A model generated the notes under the pieces. It made no database searches, was not told the origin of the DNA, and saw only the letters and a program-made list of their open reading frames with translations. Positions 26,561-36,104 of a stretch of 64,000 bases of DNA are shown here, in pieces. A program made the position numbers and the translations under genes. The stretch is from Rossellomorea vietnamensis (GTDB lineage: Bacteria; Bacillota; Bacilli; Bacillales; Bacillaceae_B): assembly GCF_001305855.1 (NCBI RefSeq), contig NZ_LIXZ01000004.1, positions 124,001 to 188,000 of the forward strand, in the 5' to 3' direction. Position 1 is the first letter of the stretch; every line of letters starts with the position of its first letter.

Positions 26561-27190
26561 ATGGCAGGACTACGTGAAGATAAGAAACGGCAAACGCAGC
26601 TGAACATCATGGAATCAGCGAAAAACATCTTCTCTCAAAAGGGATTCGAAACGGCTTCCATGGTTGAAATAGCGAAGGATGCCGGGGTGGGTACCGGGAC
26701 CATCTACAATTATTTCCCTTCTAAGGGAGCTTTGCTGCTGCGGATCTTCACTGAAGAAGCGGAGGAAATGAAAGAAGCACTGCAAGACCCTTTTTCCTCA
26801 CAAGAGAGTGGGGATCTCGTAGAAAGTGTGATTGGGGCCATGCAGGGTTTTGCAGAGTTTTTTCAGCATTATCCGAAAGCATTTTGGCGGGAGTTGTTTC
26901 ATGTGATGACGGGGGAAGTGGAAGAGAGCATCCGTCTTAGACAGGGGTTATTAGGAATCGATGAAGAGATGATGAAATGGGTCATGTATATGATTGAGAG
27001 CCATTCAGATTGCTTTGTCGTCGAGGTTGATCCACAGGAAGCAGCTTATGCCATCTATAGTGCGGCCATGTCCGACACAATGTTGTATATGTATAACGAA
27101 GAGATGGATCTCAAAGCATATAAGGAACAACTGGCGAGGCATATCCGATTTTTATTCGAAGGAAAAATGAAGCCTGGAAAGAAGGAATGA
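26561..27190 (+). CDS. TetR-family transcriptional repressor
   Basis: A 209-residue regulator. The N-terminal helix-turn-helix (about 10-60) is canonical: IMESAKNIFSQKGFETASMV, then AGVGTGTIYNYFPSKGALL. The C-terminal ligand-binding part is helical and unassigned. ATG 26561 is eight bases after AAAGGAG; the longer frame upstream runs through the operator. It is the first gene of an operon with an ABC transporter (ATPase starts three bases past its stop region), so it probably represses the exporter and itself. Confidence 0.92.
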   Translation: MAGLREDKKRQTQLNIMESAKNIFSQKGFETASMVEIAKDAGVGTGTIYNYFPSKGALLLRIFTEEAEEMKEALQDPFSSQESGDLVESVIGAMQGFAEFFQHYPKAFWRELFHVMTGEVEESIRLRQGLLGIDEEMMKWVMYMIESHSDCFVVEVDPQEAAYAIYSAAMSDTMLYMYNEEMDLKAYKEQLARHIRFLFEGKMKPGKKE

Positions 27191-27192
27191 AC

Positions 27193-27894
27193 ATGAGCAT
27201 TCTGCGAATAGAAGGAGTTCATAAATCCTATGAGAGTGGCGAAATGATATTTCAAGCCCTGACGGATATACGTGTAAGAGTGGAGAAGGGTGAGATTGTC
27301 GTCATTCTCGGTCCATCGGGTTCCGGGAAGTCCACGCTGTTAAATGCGATCGGCGGGATTGATGTGGTTGATTCCGGAAGTATTATCGTCAATGAGAAAG
27401 ATATCACCCAATTGACTGATCGGCATCTTGTGGATTATAGAAGGGAAGACGTAGGCTTTGTCTTTCAAATGTATAATCTGATCCCTAATTTAACGGTCTA
27501 TGAAAACATCGAATTAACGGGAAATATCAGTCGGGGGGCATTGTCTATTTCAGAGGTGATTGACGCCGTGGGGTTGTCGGGGATGGAGGATCGGTTTCCA
27601 AGGGAGTTAAGCGGTGGACAGCAACAGCGCGTTTCGATTGCCAGGGCTGTCGTGAAAGCTCCGAAACTATTATTATGTGACGAACCGACGGGAGCCCTGG
27701 ATTCCGGGACATCGAAAGAGATTCTGCAGCTGATCGAAAAAGTGAATAAAGAGTTTAACACAACAGTCCTCATCATTACGCATAATCAGGCAATCAAAAG
27801 CATGGCGAACCGGGTCATCACACTGAAGGATGGGAAGATAGAGTCCGACTTTGTCAATGAACATCAAACCTCTGCTGAAGGGGTTGAGTGGTGA
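27193..27894 (+). CDS. ABC transporter ATP-binding protein (MacB/LolD type)
   Basis: A 233-residue ATPase. Walker A GPSGSGKS, Q-loop VFQMYNL, signature LSGGQQQR, Walker B LLLCDEPTGALD and the switch His in IITHN are all intact. The sequence type is that of MacB/LolD/FtsE ATPases that partner with FtsX-fold permeases. The ATG at 27193 has better spacing from GAAGGA than the one at 27187. It overlaps the permease start by one base. Confidence 0.95.
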   Translation: MSILRIEGVHKSYESGEMIFQALTDIRVRVEKGEIVVILGPSGSGKSTLLNAIGGIDVVDSGSIIVNEKDITQLTDRHLVDYRREDVGFVFQMYNLIPNLTVYENIELTGNISRGALSISEVIDAVGLSGMEDRFPRELSGGQQQRVSIARAVVKAPKLLLCDEPTGALDSGTSKEILQLIEKVNKEFNTTVLIITHNQAIKSMANRVITLKDGKIESDFVNEHQTSAEGVEW

Positions 27895-30110
27895 TGCCTC
27901 TTCGGAAAAAACTCTTTCGGACCATTATGGAAAAGAAGGCACAGTTTTTCTCTGCGTGGTTTCTGATTGTGATCAGCTCCATTGTGTTTTACGCATTTAC
28001 CGCAGCCGGAGCGAATCTCATTGAAAACTTAGACCTATTCTTCAAGGAGAATAAGGTGGAAGATGCTCAATTCATTACACAACAGCCTTTGAAAGATATC
28101 ACAGGGATTGAAAAAAAGAATGGGGCAGAAATTGACGAGAGGTATGTCGCGGATGTTTCATACGGTAAAGATACAACACTCAGGATCTTGGATGCCGCTG
28201 AAGATGTCAATCTCCGTTCTGTCGTTGAAGGGGAAAACTTGTCCTCAGAGAGGGATATTTTAGTAGATAAAGGTTTTGCTAAAGCACATGACATTTCAAT
28301 TGGAAACGAGGTAGAACTGGGAGGGGAAACGTTCCGTGTTACAGGATATATGGCGATCCCCGATTATATCTATCCATTAAAGGATGAATCAAGCTTCCTT
28401 AAAAATCCGGATGCTTTCGGTGTCGCGGTCGTGAAACAATCCGTTATCTCAAAGTGGGAAGATCATCAAGTTTATTATAGTGTCCGCTTTGCACATACCT
28501 CCCCGGATGAACTGAAGAAAGAAATCAATCAAACGAATCAGATTATCAAATGGACGGATAAAAAAGATAATAATCGCATCTCCTTCATCAAAGGGGATAT
28601 TGCGGGCGTCAAAAAGATGGGACAATTTCTTCCGGTAGGCATTTTGTTCATTAGTATGGTGATCATCCTCATATTGCTTTGGCGCTTAATGAAAAGGGAA
28701 TATGTACAGATTGGTACATTGTATGCCCTTGGCTACAGGAAAAGGGAGATTATCCGTCATTATCTCTCATATGCCGGAATTCTTGCCATCACAGGAAGTG
28801 TCGTGGGAACGATTCTTGGCTGGCTATTCCTGCACCCATTGTTATCAACATTTGCGGCGTATTATAATCTGCCCGTTTTAGAAGTGAAACCACATGTGGG
28901 ATACTTACTTACAAGCTTATTATTACCACTTGTTCTCTTTACCCCATTAACTTACTATCTGGTTCAACGCGTCTTGAAGATTCCACCCGTAAGTTTAATA
29001 AAAGGCGGGGAAAGAAAAGTGAAAGTGAACAGGCTGGAGCGGTTATTTAGGCTGAAGAAGCTGCCGTTCCAAAGGAAGTTTGTGATCAGGGAAATCATGA
29101 GAAACCTTCCGAGGCTACTCTTTTTGATCATCGGTGTGATGTTTGCCACATTATTATTGTTGTTCGGATTCGTCACGAAGAACTCGATGGAGTATTTGGT
29201 GACCGATAATTTTCAGCAAGTTTACGACCATGAGTATAGTTATCTATTCAATGCTCCGCAGACCGCCGAGCCTGAATCGGGACAGGTCGGAGCTGTGGCC
29301 CCTTTTACCACAGAGAAGGAGAGCGTGACGATCACTGGTCTTAAGCCGGATAATACGTCCATTCGATTAAAGGACTCAAGCGGGGAAAAGCTCAGGTTCA
29401 ATTCAGTCATCATGAATAAATCACTCTCAGATAAACTGGGGATTGGAGAAGGGGATTCGATTCGTGTGAGAAATGAATTGACGGATAAATCCTTTACTCT
29501 AACCGTTGATCACATCGCAGAATCGTATCTTGGAAATATGATCTATATGCCGCTGGATGAATTCAACCAATTAAACGACTATCCTAAAGGGAGTTATACG
29601 GAGATTTATTCAAACAAAGAACTCACATTACCGAAAGAAAAGATCGTGTCGACAACTAAATCATCAGAAACAATTGACGGATTCCAGGAAATGATAAAAC
29701 CGTTGAACTATGGAGTGGCGGCGATTGCCTTTGTTGCCGCCATCATTGCGGTGATCATCATCTATATTTTGATTTCTTTATTAATTGAGGAAAATTCATT
29801 TAAAATTTCACTCATGAAGGTTATCGGTTATCGGGAAAGAACGATTATGAATATGATGATCGGTTACAATATCTGGTTTATCATCCTTGGATATGTGATA
29901 GGCATCCCGGTGACGCTTCTGTCGATTTCAGCCTTTATGAATTCGATCACCGCAGAGATGAATGTGACGATTCCCGTCATGCTGGATTGGAAGAGTGTCC
30001 TGATCAGCTTCGTCATCATTCTTGCATCGTATTATATATCCCTGTGGCTGAATCATCGGAAGTTGAAAGGGATTTCCATGAAAGAAGCGATTAACCGGAG
30101 TACGGAATAG
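27894..30110 (+). CDS. FtsX-family ABC transporter permease
   Basis: A 738-residue permease with two FtsX domains. One N-terminal helix and an extracellular domain (about 40-240) are followed by three helices; a second helix, external domain and three C-terminal helices repeat the plan (10 helices in all by eye). This is the architecture of exporters such as those for antimicrobial peptides or lipoproteins. Third gene of the TetR operon, so expression is likely induced by the TetR ligand. Substrate unknown. The ATG at 27894 overlaps the ATPase stop (TGATG). Confidence 0.9.
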   Translation: MPLRKKLFRTIMEKKAQFFSAWFLIVISSIVFYAFTAAGANLIENLDLFFKENKVEDAQFITQQPLKDITGIEKKNGAEIDERYVADVSYGKDTTLRILDAAEDVNLRSVVEGENLSSERDILVDKGFAKAHDISIGNEVELGGETFRVTGYMAIPDYIYPLKDESSFLKNPDAFGVAVVKQSVISKWEDHQVYYSVRFAHTSPDELKKEINQTNQIIKWTDKKDNNRISFIKGDIAGVKKMGQFLPVGILFISMVIILILLWRLMKREYVQIGTLYALGYRKREIIRHYLSYAGILAITGSVVGTILGWLFLHPLLSTFAAYYNLPVLEVKPHVGYLLTSLLLPLVLFTPLTYYLVQRVLKIPPVSLIKGGERKVKVNRLERLFRLKKLPFQRKFVIREIMRNLPRLLFLIIGVMFATLLLLFGFVTKNSMEYLVTDNFQQVYDHEYSYLFNAPQTAEPESGQVGAVAPFTTEKESVTITGLKPDNTSIRLKDSSGEKLRFNSVIMNKSLSDKLGIGEGDSIRVRNELTDKSFTLTVDHIAESYLGNMIYMPLDEFNQLNDYPKGSYTEIYSNKELTLPKEKIVSTTKSSETIDGFQEMIKPLNYGVAAIAFVAAIIAVIIIYILISLLIEENSFKISLMKVIGYRERTIMNMMIGYNIWFIILGYVIGIPVTLLSISAFMNSITAEMNVTIPVMLDWKSVLISFVIILASYYISLWLNHRKLKGISMKEAINRSTE

Positions 30111-30132
30111 AAATGTGGTACGTTAATTGATA

Positions 30133-30167
30133 ATAGGGTACGTGGCATGAAGATTGCCACGTATCCT
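30133..30167. terminator. Bidirectional terminator
   Basis: GGGTACGTGGCA and TGCCACGTATCC form a 12-bp stem between the convergent permease and nei genes. Confidence 0.8.
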
Positions 30168-30174
30168 TTATCTA

Positions 30175-30999
30175 TCATTCAATTCTTTGACAAACTGGAC
30201 AATAATACAGCCTTCTTGACGCTGCCACCGTCTTCTCGATTTCACTTCCACAGATGAAGCAAGACGCACCTCCCCTGTTAAAGACCCAGTGACGATAATG
30301 GGAACGATTTACTCCTTGGTCTTTCATTTTCTGAGCAAGGTCGGGATCATTTGTGATACCTCCAGTTTCATACGACTGCTGTACTAAATTCATGACCGCA
30401 TGAGCTGCTTTGTCTAATTGATCCTCTGTACAGTCGACGGGCCTGAGAGAAGGGTGTGTACGGGCAACAAACATGATTTCAGATCGCAAATAATTACCGA
30501 TTCCGGCAATAAAACCTTGATCAAGCAATAAAATCGACCATTTGCGCTTTCGGAATCGTTTGTCCTTCATCCGCTCCGCCAGCTCATTTACGGATACCTC
30601 TTCGCTTAAAAGGTCTGGCCCGACTTTTGAGATGAAGGGATGTGATGGCACTTCTCCATCACGAAGAACCTCGATATCCGACGCACTATAGAGAAGGGCT
30701 GATTTTTTCTCGTTATGAAGGGCCAATCGGAGCTGGCGGTTTGTTTTCGGGTAATGATATAAGTTTCTGATATACCATTTTCCGTAAAGTTGATTGTGGG
30801 AGTAGATGGTGTATCCATTGTCAAAGCGGATGAGCATGGCCTTTCCTTTCGTATCGACTCTTATCACGATAGCCCCCTTCAAGAGATCTTCGTAGTCTTC
30901 TAAATGAGGGAAGGCAAAATAAACATCTTCCACTGTTCTATTTATAAGAGCACGCTCAACATTATCGGCTGCTCTTCTGATTTCGGGACCTTCTGGCAT
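30175..30999 (-). CDS. nei: Endonuclease VIII (Nei), oxidised-pyrimidine DNA glycosylase
   Basis: A 274-residue Fpg/Nei-family glycosylase/AP lyase of base excision repair. It begins MPEGPEIRRAADN; Pro2 is the catalytic residue after Met removal and Glu3 the partner. YSHNQLYGKW, LLYSASDIEVL, LLLDQGFIAGIGNYLR and the C-terminal zinc finger (CFICGSEIEKT ... YYCPVC) all match Nei rather than Fpg (MutM). Similarity to enterobacterial Nei is strikingly close. Good ribosome site (AAAGGAG). Confidence 0.93.
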   Translation of the reverse strand: MPEGPEIRRAADNVERALINRTVEDVYFAFPHLEDYEDLLKGAIVIRVDTKGKAMLIRFDNGYTIYSHNQLYGKWYIRNLYHYPKTNRQLRLALHNEKKSALLYSASDIEVLRDGEVPSHPFISKVGPDLLSEEVSVNELAERMKDKRFRKRKWSILLLDQGFIAGIGNYLRSEIMFVARTHPSLRPVDCTEDQLDKAAHAVMNLVQQSYETGGITNDPDLAQKMKDQGVNRSHYRHWVFNRGGASCFICGSEIEKTVAASRRLYYCPVCQRIE

Positions 31000-31137
31000 G
31001 GCAGTTTCTCCTTTTTTACTATAGTTGTTCCCTTTTTACTCCTTCATGTAACCATTGAATGGGCTGGGCAGCTTATCCGTTTCAGGTCTTGACATTATTT
31101 CGATATATTGATAAAGTTTAAAAAATTAAAATATTTT

Positions 31138-31246
31138 CTTATCCAGAGAGGTGGAGGGACTGGCCCTTTGAAGCCTCAGCAACAGGTCTGTTAAGATACT
31201 GTGCTAATTCCAGCGGGTGTTTCAAACCCTGATAGATAGGAGCAAT
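31138..31246 (+). promoter_or_regulatory. SAM riboswitch (S box)
   Basis: The S-box core is clear: CTTATCCAGAGAGGTGGAGG, GACTGGCCCTTTGAAGCC, CAGCAAC, GTGCTAATTCCAGC and a closing GATAGATAGGAGC. It precedes a strong terminator and the S-methylmethionine operon, so high S-adenosylmethionine should turn these genes off. Confidence 0.95.
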
Positions 31247-31262
31247 CTTTTATTTGTCGGTG

Positions 31263-31290
31263 ACGCACTCGTTCAGGGTGCGTTTTTTGT
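31263..31290 (+). terminator. Riboswitch-controlled terminator
   Basis: ACGCAC and GGTGCGT with a short loop, followed by six T. It lies between the S box and the permease start and is its expression platform. Confidence 0.85.
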
Positions 31291-31334
31291 TTGTTCACCC
31301 ATTCCTCAATAAATGTAGAAGGAAGGGTGCTTGT

Positions 31335-32747
31335 ATGGAGAACACAGGACATAGTTTCAAAAGAAAGATGAAGACTCGGCATTTAGTGATGCTGTCTCTT
31401 GGAGGCGTGATCGGGACCGGGCTTTTCTTGAGTTCGGGGTATACGATCCATCAGGCGGGCCCATTTGGGACGATCCTTGCTTATTTGGTAGGGGCGCTGG
31501 TTGTTTATTCTGTGATGCTTTGTTTAGGCGAACTTTCTGTCCATATGCCGGAGACCGGATCCTTTCATAGTTATGCGGCAAAATTCATTGGTCCAGGGAC
31601 CGGTTATACGGTAGGTTGGTTATATTGGCTGACATGGACAGTGGCATTGGGGTCGGAGTTCACGGCGGCCGGCTTGATGATGCAGCGCTGGTTCCCTTCA
31701 ATTAGTGTATGGATTTGGAGCGCGGTCTTTGCTGCGTTGATATTTGGACTTAATGCTTTGTCAGTGCGTTTTTTTGCTGAATCTGAATTTTGGTTTTCTT
31801 TAATAAAAGTGATTGCGATTGTCGCGTTTATTGTGATCGGGGCAGGGGCGATTTTCGGGTTCATCCCCCTCAGTCATTCAGAGCCCGTTCCGTTTTTCTC
31901 GAATATCACACATTCAGGGTTGTTTCCGAACGGGGCATTTGCCATCTTGATGACCATGCTAGCCGTCAATTTTGCCTTTTCTGGAACAGAATTAATCGGA
32001 GTCGCAGCAGGAGAAACAGAGAATCCATCAAAATCAATTCCTAAAGCTATCCGCACCACGCTTGTGAGATTGATTCTCTTCTATGTAGGGACGATTGTCG
32101 TATTATCTGCATTATTGCCTAGCCAGTCAGCCGGTGTATTGGAAAGCCCTTTTGTCGCAGTGCTTGGACGGATTGGAATCCCTTTTGCCGCCGATATCAT
32201 GAATTTTGTGATCATAACGGCCATTTTATCAGCGGCAAACTCAGGTCTGTATGCTTCTTCCAGAATGCTATGGTCACTGGCAGATAAACAAACGATCTCG
32301 CCGGTTTTTGGCAAATTGACTGATCGTGGAGTCCCACTCAATGCGATAGTGTGCAGCATGCTTGGAGGGGGTCTGGCCCTGCTTTCAAGCATCATCGCAC
32401 CGGGGACGGTCTATATTGTATTGGTTTCGGTCTCAGGACTCGCGGTAGTCATCGTGTGGATGAGCATCAGTGCAGCCCAATTTCTATTTCGTAGACAGTA
32501 CATAAGGGAAGGAAACGATGTGAAGGACCTCGTTTATCGGACGCCGTTATATCCATTCGTTCCCATTGCGTCATTCCTGCTTTGTCTCGCTTCCTGTATC
32601 GGCATTGCCTTTGATCCCACTCAGAGGATCGCCCTCTATTGTGGAATCCCGTTTATCGCCCTTTGCTATGGAAGCTATTATCTAACTCAATACGTGAAGA
32701 AAAGAGGAAAAGATTATGCCGAGTCAACTGAAGCTGAATCCCATTGA
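31335..32747 (+). CDS. mmuP: S-methylmethionine permease (APC family)
   Basis: A 470-residue, twelve-helix amino acid permease (APC signature [13 protein letters not shown]). Its co-transcription with a homocysteine S-methyltransferase under a SAM riboswitch makes it the S-methylmethionine importer (MmuP/YbgF type) by context. The ATG at 31335 follows GGAAGGG; the frame open to 31254 lies in the riboswitch terminator. It overlaps mmuM by 32 bases. Confidence 0.88.
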   Translation: MENTGHSFKRKMKTRHLVMLSLGGVIGTGLFLSSGYTIHQAGPFGTILAYLVGALVVYSVMLCLGELSVHMPETGSFHSYAAKFIGPGTGYTVGWLYWLTWTVALGSEFTAAGLMMQRWFPSISVWIWSAVFAALIFGLNALSVRFFAESEFWFSLIKVIAIVAFIVIGAGAIFGFIPLSHSEPVPFFSNITHSGLFPNGAFAILMTMLAVNFAFSGTELIGVAAGETENPSKSIPKAIRTTLVRLILFYVGTIVVLSALLPSQSAGVLESPFVAVLGRIGIPFAADIMNFVIITAILSAANSGLYASSRMLWSLADKQTISPVFGKLTDRGVPLNAIVCSMLGGGLALLSSIIAPGTVYIVLVSVSGLAVVIVWMSISAAQFLFRRQYIREGNDVKDLVYRTPLYPFVPIASFLLCLASCIGIAFDPTQRIALYCGIPFIALCYGSYYLTQYVKKRGKDYAESTEAESH

Positions 32748-33666
32748 AGTGATATTACAAACACATTCCCTGATTATTTTGGATGGGGCATTGGCCACAG
32801 AGCTGGAGTCACACGGCTGTGATTTGAACGATCCCCTTTGGTCTGCCCGTGTCCTTCTTGAAAATCCGGAAGCGATTGAGAAGGTTCATGCTGAATATTT
32901 CCGTGCAGGAGCCGATTGTGCCATCACAGCCAGCTACCAGGCAACGGTGGATGGTTTTCGAAAGCGAGGAATCCAGGAACCCGAAGCGTTGGAATTAATC
33001 AAGAAGACGGTTTATCTTGCCAAGCAGGCACGGGATGACTTCTGGGAGGAAGAGAAGGGAAATACGAATAGGCCGAAACCAATCGTCGCCGGTTCTGTAG
33101 GACCTTACGGAGCATACCTGGCAGACGGCTCTGAATATGTGGGGAACTATGATGTAAGTGATCAACATTTAGCAGACTTCCATTTTCCGAGAATCGAAGC
33201 ATTGGTGGAGGCGGGCGCCGATGTGCTGGCATTCGAAACCATCCCCTCCTTACAGGAAGCAAAGGTACTCGCTTCACTTCTGAAAGAATTTCCTGATACG
33301 TGCTCCTGGCTGTCTTTTTCATTAAAGGATGGAGAGACGATAAGTGATGGAACGGGGATTGAAGAGTGCGCCCGCGTGTTCAATGATAATGAACAAATCG
33401 CTGCGATTGGTGTGAATTGTGCACCGATTCCTGCCGCCAGTGAAGCGGTAAGCGTACTAAGCAGACAAACAGACAAACCAATCATCCTCTACCCGAATTC
33501 AGGTGAGACCTACAATGCTGAAACGAAAACGTGGGATGGGGAGGAAGAGCGTTGCCCGTTTGATGAACAATCAGAAATTTGGTACGGGGCTGGTGCCCGT
33601 ATCATCGGTGGTTGCTGCCGCACGCATCCGGGGGATATTGAGGCGTTGGCGAAGAGGTGGAGGTAG
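32716..33666 (+). CDS. mmuM: Homocysteine S-methyltransferase
   Basis: A 316-residue TIM-barrel enzyme that methylates homocysteine to methionine with S-methylmethionine as donor. The zinc-binding cysteines are present: GVNCAP and GGCCRTHP. It starts inside the 3' end of mmuP (32-base overlap), so the two are translated together. [11 protein letters not shown]-like N-terminus ([16 protein letters not shown]) is typical. Recycling of methylated methionine under sulfur limitation is the expected role. Confidence 0.94.
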   Translation: MPSQLKLNPIEVILQTHSLIILDGALATELESHGCDLNDPLWSARVLLENPEAIEKVHAEYFRAGADCAITASYQATVDGFRKRGIQEPEALELIKKTVYLAKQARDDFWEEEKGNTNRPKPIVAGSVGPYGAYLADGSEYVGNYDVSDQHLADFHFPRIEALVEAGADVLAFETIPSLQEAKVLASLLKEFPDTCSWLSFSLKDGETISDGTGIEECARVFNDNEQIAAIGVNCAPIPAASEAVSVLSRQTDKPIILYPNSGETYNAETKTWDGEEERCPFDEQSEIWYGAGARIIGGCCRTHPGDIEALAKRWR

Positions 33667-33681
33667 ACCATACATTTATAT

Positions 33682-33719
33682 ACAAAAGCCCAAATGGTAT
33701 ATCACTTGGGCTTTTGTAT
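33682..33719 (+). terminator. Terminator of mmuPM
   Basis: ACAAAAGCCCAA and TTGGGCTTTTGT form a perfect 12-bp stem. Confidence 0.85.
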
Positions 33720-33817
33720 GATTATCGCTACTATTATTGGAGGGGAAATCAGCAAGTCTTTAGGTTACTTCCCGATTTGAGTAATCCCGTATTACAAGCT
33801 GCTCCCCTATCGTTCCA

Positions 33818-34717
33818 TTACTCGATCATTCCCACAATTCTTTCGCAAATCTCATGGGTGATCAAAGAATCCCCGATGGAAGGGTCGGTTTCTTGCCCTT
33901 TTTCCACACATTGGATAAAGTGATCCACCAGATCATAGAAACCCCGTTTATATAAAGTCGGTTCCCAGTCACCAAAAGAAGAAATGCTCTTCTCTTTGTT
34001 ATGATAGTGCGTCGTTTCAACAAGGCTGTTGACGACATACTTATGATGTCCGGCAGAGTATTCAATGATTTCTTCCGTCACACCACCATCACGGTTCATG
34101 ATGCCGACGGCCGTGCAGTCGTCACCGATGAGCTGGATGATGAGGTGATGGAGGAGGTCCCCTTTTTTAAGGAATTGAACCTTTACATCCAACACGTCTG
34201 AATCCATCAGGAAACGCAGGGTATCGACGACATGGATGAAGTCTTCGACGATGAATCTCCTTGGCTCGTCCGGTGCTTTGAATCGGTTTTTCTGCATTAA
34301 TACGAAGTCTGGTTTCCCATGGTCTCTCAGTTCTTTCACTTTGGGAATGAAGCGCCTGTTGAACCCGACCATGGCGATCTTGCCCTTTTCCTTCGCAAGT
34401 TGGACGATTCGTTCCGTTTCATGGAAATTCAACGAAATCGGTTTGTCTATGTACACATGAATGCCGTTTTCAAGAAGCGTTTCCGTGATCTGAAAATGGG
34501 CCTCTGTAGCGGTACTGACGAAGGCTGCGTCAATACTTGCAGCAATCAATTCCTCTACATTCTGTACCCTTTCTTTGATTCGATATTTTTCAGCCATGCT
34601 GAGCAGTGTTTCTTCATTTCTCGTGCAAAGGACCAATTCAATTCCTTCTTTTTTTGATAGAACAGGAAGATAGGCTTTTTTCGCAATATCGCCTAATCCG
34701 ATAAGACCGATTTTCAC
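33818..34717 (-). CDS. Gfo/Idh/MocA-family oxidoreductase
   Basis: A 299-residue NAD(P)-dependent dehydrogenase. The Rossmann motif GLIGLGDIAKKAYLP is at the N-terminus, the conserved EKP-type motif appears as YIDKPISLN with catalytic Lys, and the C-terminal half is the substrate domain. The family acts on sugars, inositols and related polyols; the substrate here is not evident. The GTG at 34717 lies at better spacing from GATGAGG than the GTG at 34726. The upstream region has a cre-like sequence one base short of consensus (34773-34785). Confidence 0.87.
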   Translation of the reverse strand: MKIGLIGLGDIAKKAYLPVLSKKEGIELVLCTRNEETLLSMAEKYRIKERVQNVEELIAASIDAAFVSTATEAHFQITETLLENGIHVYIDKPISLNFHETERIVQLAKEKGKIAMVGFNRRFIPKVKELRDHGKPDFVLMQKNRFKAPDEPRRFIVEDFIHVVDTLRFLMDSDVLDVKVQFLKKGDLLHHLIIQLIGDDCTAVGIMNRDGGVTEEIIEYSAGHHKYVVNSLVETTHYHNKEKSISSFGDWEPTLYKRGFYDLVDHFIQCVEKGQETDPSIGDSLITHEICERIVGMIE

Positions 34718-34910
34718 AAGATTCACCTCATCTTTTTTCTTTTATTATAGTATTCTACAATAAGATTTCAAATGTAACGCTTTCAATCTGAAAAAGAGGT
34801 ATTTTCTAAAACACGAACGATTATATAATTTTTAAAATTAAAATTCGTATTTTGATTGATTTAAATGAGAGGGTTTGTTATAGTAACACCGTACCACCAT
34901 TACATATCGT

Positions 34911-34983
34911 TACTCGTATATCCTCGGTAATATGGTCTGAGCGTTTCTACCTGGTTCCCATTATAAGAACCAGACTACGAGTT
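34911..34983 (+). promoter_or_regulatory. Purine riboswitch, guanine type
   Basis: The aptamer pattern is intact: P1 ACTCGTA pairs with TACGAGT, the conserved ATATGG/GGTCTGA arm, TTTCTACC loop, and CAGACTACGAG. The specificity base in GACTA is C, which in this class pairs with guanine/hypoxanthine (adenine switches have T there). It lies 149 bases upstream of a lipoprotein nucleosidase gene. Confidence 0.95.
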
Positions 34984-35037
34984 GAAGTATTCGGTTTTCG
35001 GCCTGTTTGCCGTCTTTTTCGTTTACTTTGACTATTG

Positions 35038-35083
35038 AGACCTGGAGGGTAGATGCATTCTGCCATGACAGGTCTTTTTCTTT
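35038..35083 (+). terminator. Riboswitch terminator
   Basis: AGACCTG and CAGGTCT with an inner stem (GGTAGA/TCTGCC) followed by TTTTTCTTTT. It is the expression platform of the purine riboswitch. Confidence 0.8.
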
Positions 35084-35131
35084 TGACCGAAATCAACGGG
35101 AGCCAATCATCCAGAAAAGGGAGAGAGACAA

Positions 35132-35995
35132 ATGAAAAAGAAAATCGCATCACTCGCAGCAGTATCTGTACTAGGTTTATCATTATTTACGGGGTGCAGT
35201 TCAACGCACAAAACGGAAGCGAAAGATAAAAAGGAAGAGCAGCCGATCCTGATTCAGGGACCGATGCCCATTGAAGCTGAAAAATTCGCTGGAAAACTTA
35301 AGAATGTGAAGGAAGAAACATCCGGCTCATTCGTTTTTTATAAAGGAACACTGGACGATTACCCGGTCATCGTCGCAAAGACTGGTAAAGGAATGGAGAA
35401 TACAGCCGCAGCCACGGCAGTCGCCATTGAAAAATATGATCCAGCAGCCATCATCAACCAAGGGACATCAGGTGGCCACGATCCGGCATTGAATGTTTTT
35501 GATATTGTTCTCGGTGAAAGAACCGTCAATCTGGGCTCGTTGAAAACCGGAAGCAGAGCAGATGAAGAAGGAATCGATCCAACAGCATGGAAGCCGATGG
35601 ACCTGATGGCATCTGAAGGAAGTGCCGGGGAAGACCCAGATGCAGAAAAAATCCGTTATTTCGATGGTGACGAGGCACTGCTTGCGGCTGCTAATGCCGT
35701 AAAGGACACATATAAAGAAGGCAAGGTGGTCGAAGGAACAATCGGTTCTGCAGACGTGTGGAATAACGAAGTCGACCGTATCCAATGGTTCCACGATAAA
35801 TACGGAACATCCGTAGAGGAAATGGAAGGGGCAGCGGCGGCACAAATCGCCGGTGCATACGACGTGCCATTCCTTGGAATCCGTATATTGTCTAATAACA
35901 AGACGAACGGCGGAGCATACAATCCTGACACAGCTACTGCGAACCAAGGGTATGTGTATGAAGTAGTGAAAGAGTATATTAGAGAGATGGAGTAA
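35132..35995 (+). CDS. Lipoprotein nucleosidase of the MTAN/PNP family
   Basis: A 287-residue exported lipoprotein (lipobox LFTGC, Cys22) whose mature part is a phosphorylase-superfamily nucleosidase, related to methylthioadenosine/SAH nucleosidase. Visible motifs are INQGTSGGHDPALNVFDIVLG and EEMEGAAAAQIA (the ribose-binding Met-Glu). The position of the catalytic Asp in MTAN (ISD) reads LSNN, i.e. Asn. In purine nucleoside phosphorylases an Asn there goes with 6-oxopurines. Together with a guanine-type riboswitch, this suggests a surface enzyme that frees guanine/hypoxanthine from nucleosides; the substrate is inferred. Confidence 0.85.
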   Translation: MKKKIASLAAVSVLGLSLFTGCSSTHKTEAKDKKEEQPILIQGPMPIEAEKFAGKLKNVKEETSGSFVFYKGTLDDYPVIVAKTGKGMENTAAATAVAIEKYDPAAIINQGTSGGHDPALNVFDIVLGERTVNLGSLKTGSRADEEGIDPTAWKPMDLMASEGSAGEDPDAEKIRYFDGDEALLAAANAVKDTYKEGKVVEGTIGSADVWNNEVDRIQWFHDKYGTSVEEMEGAAAAQIAGAYDVPFLGIRILSNNKTNGGAYNPDTATANQGYVYEVVKEYIREME

Positions 35996-36003
35996 TTCAT
36001 CAT

Positions 36004-36034
36004 GAGGGACCGGCCATTAGCCGGTCCCTTTTAA
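36004..36034 (+). terminator. Terminator
   Basis: AGGGACCGGC and GCCGGTCCCT with loop CATTA, followed by TTTAAATT. Confidence 0.88.
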
Positions 36035-36104
36035 ATTGAAAAAGTTTTACTGATTCTGTTAAAGGGAAGAACATATTATACTAGAACGCCGAGGAGGAAA
36101 CAGA

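Noticed and set aside
34773-34785. cre-like TGTAACGCTTTCA upstream of the Gfo/Idh gene
   Set aside because: One base shorter than the cre consensus, so not called as a CcpA site.
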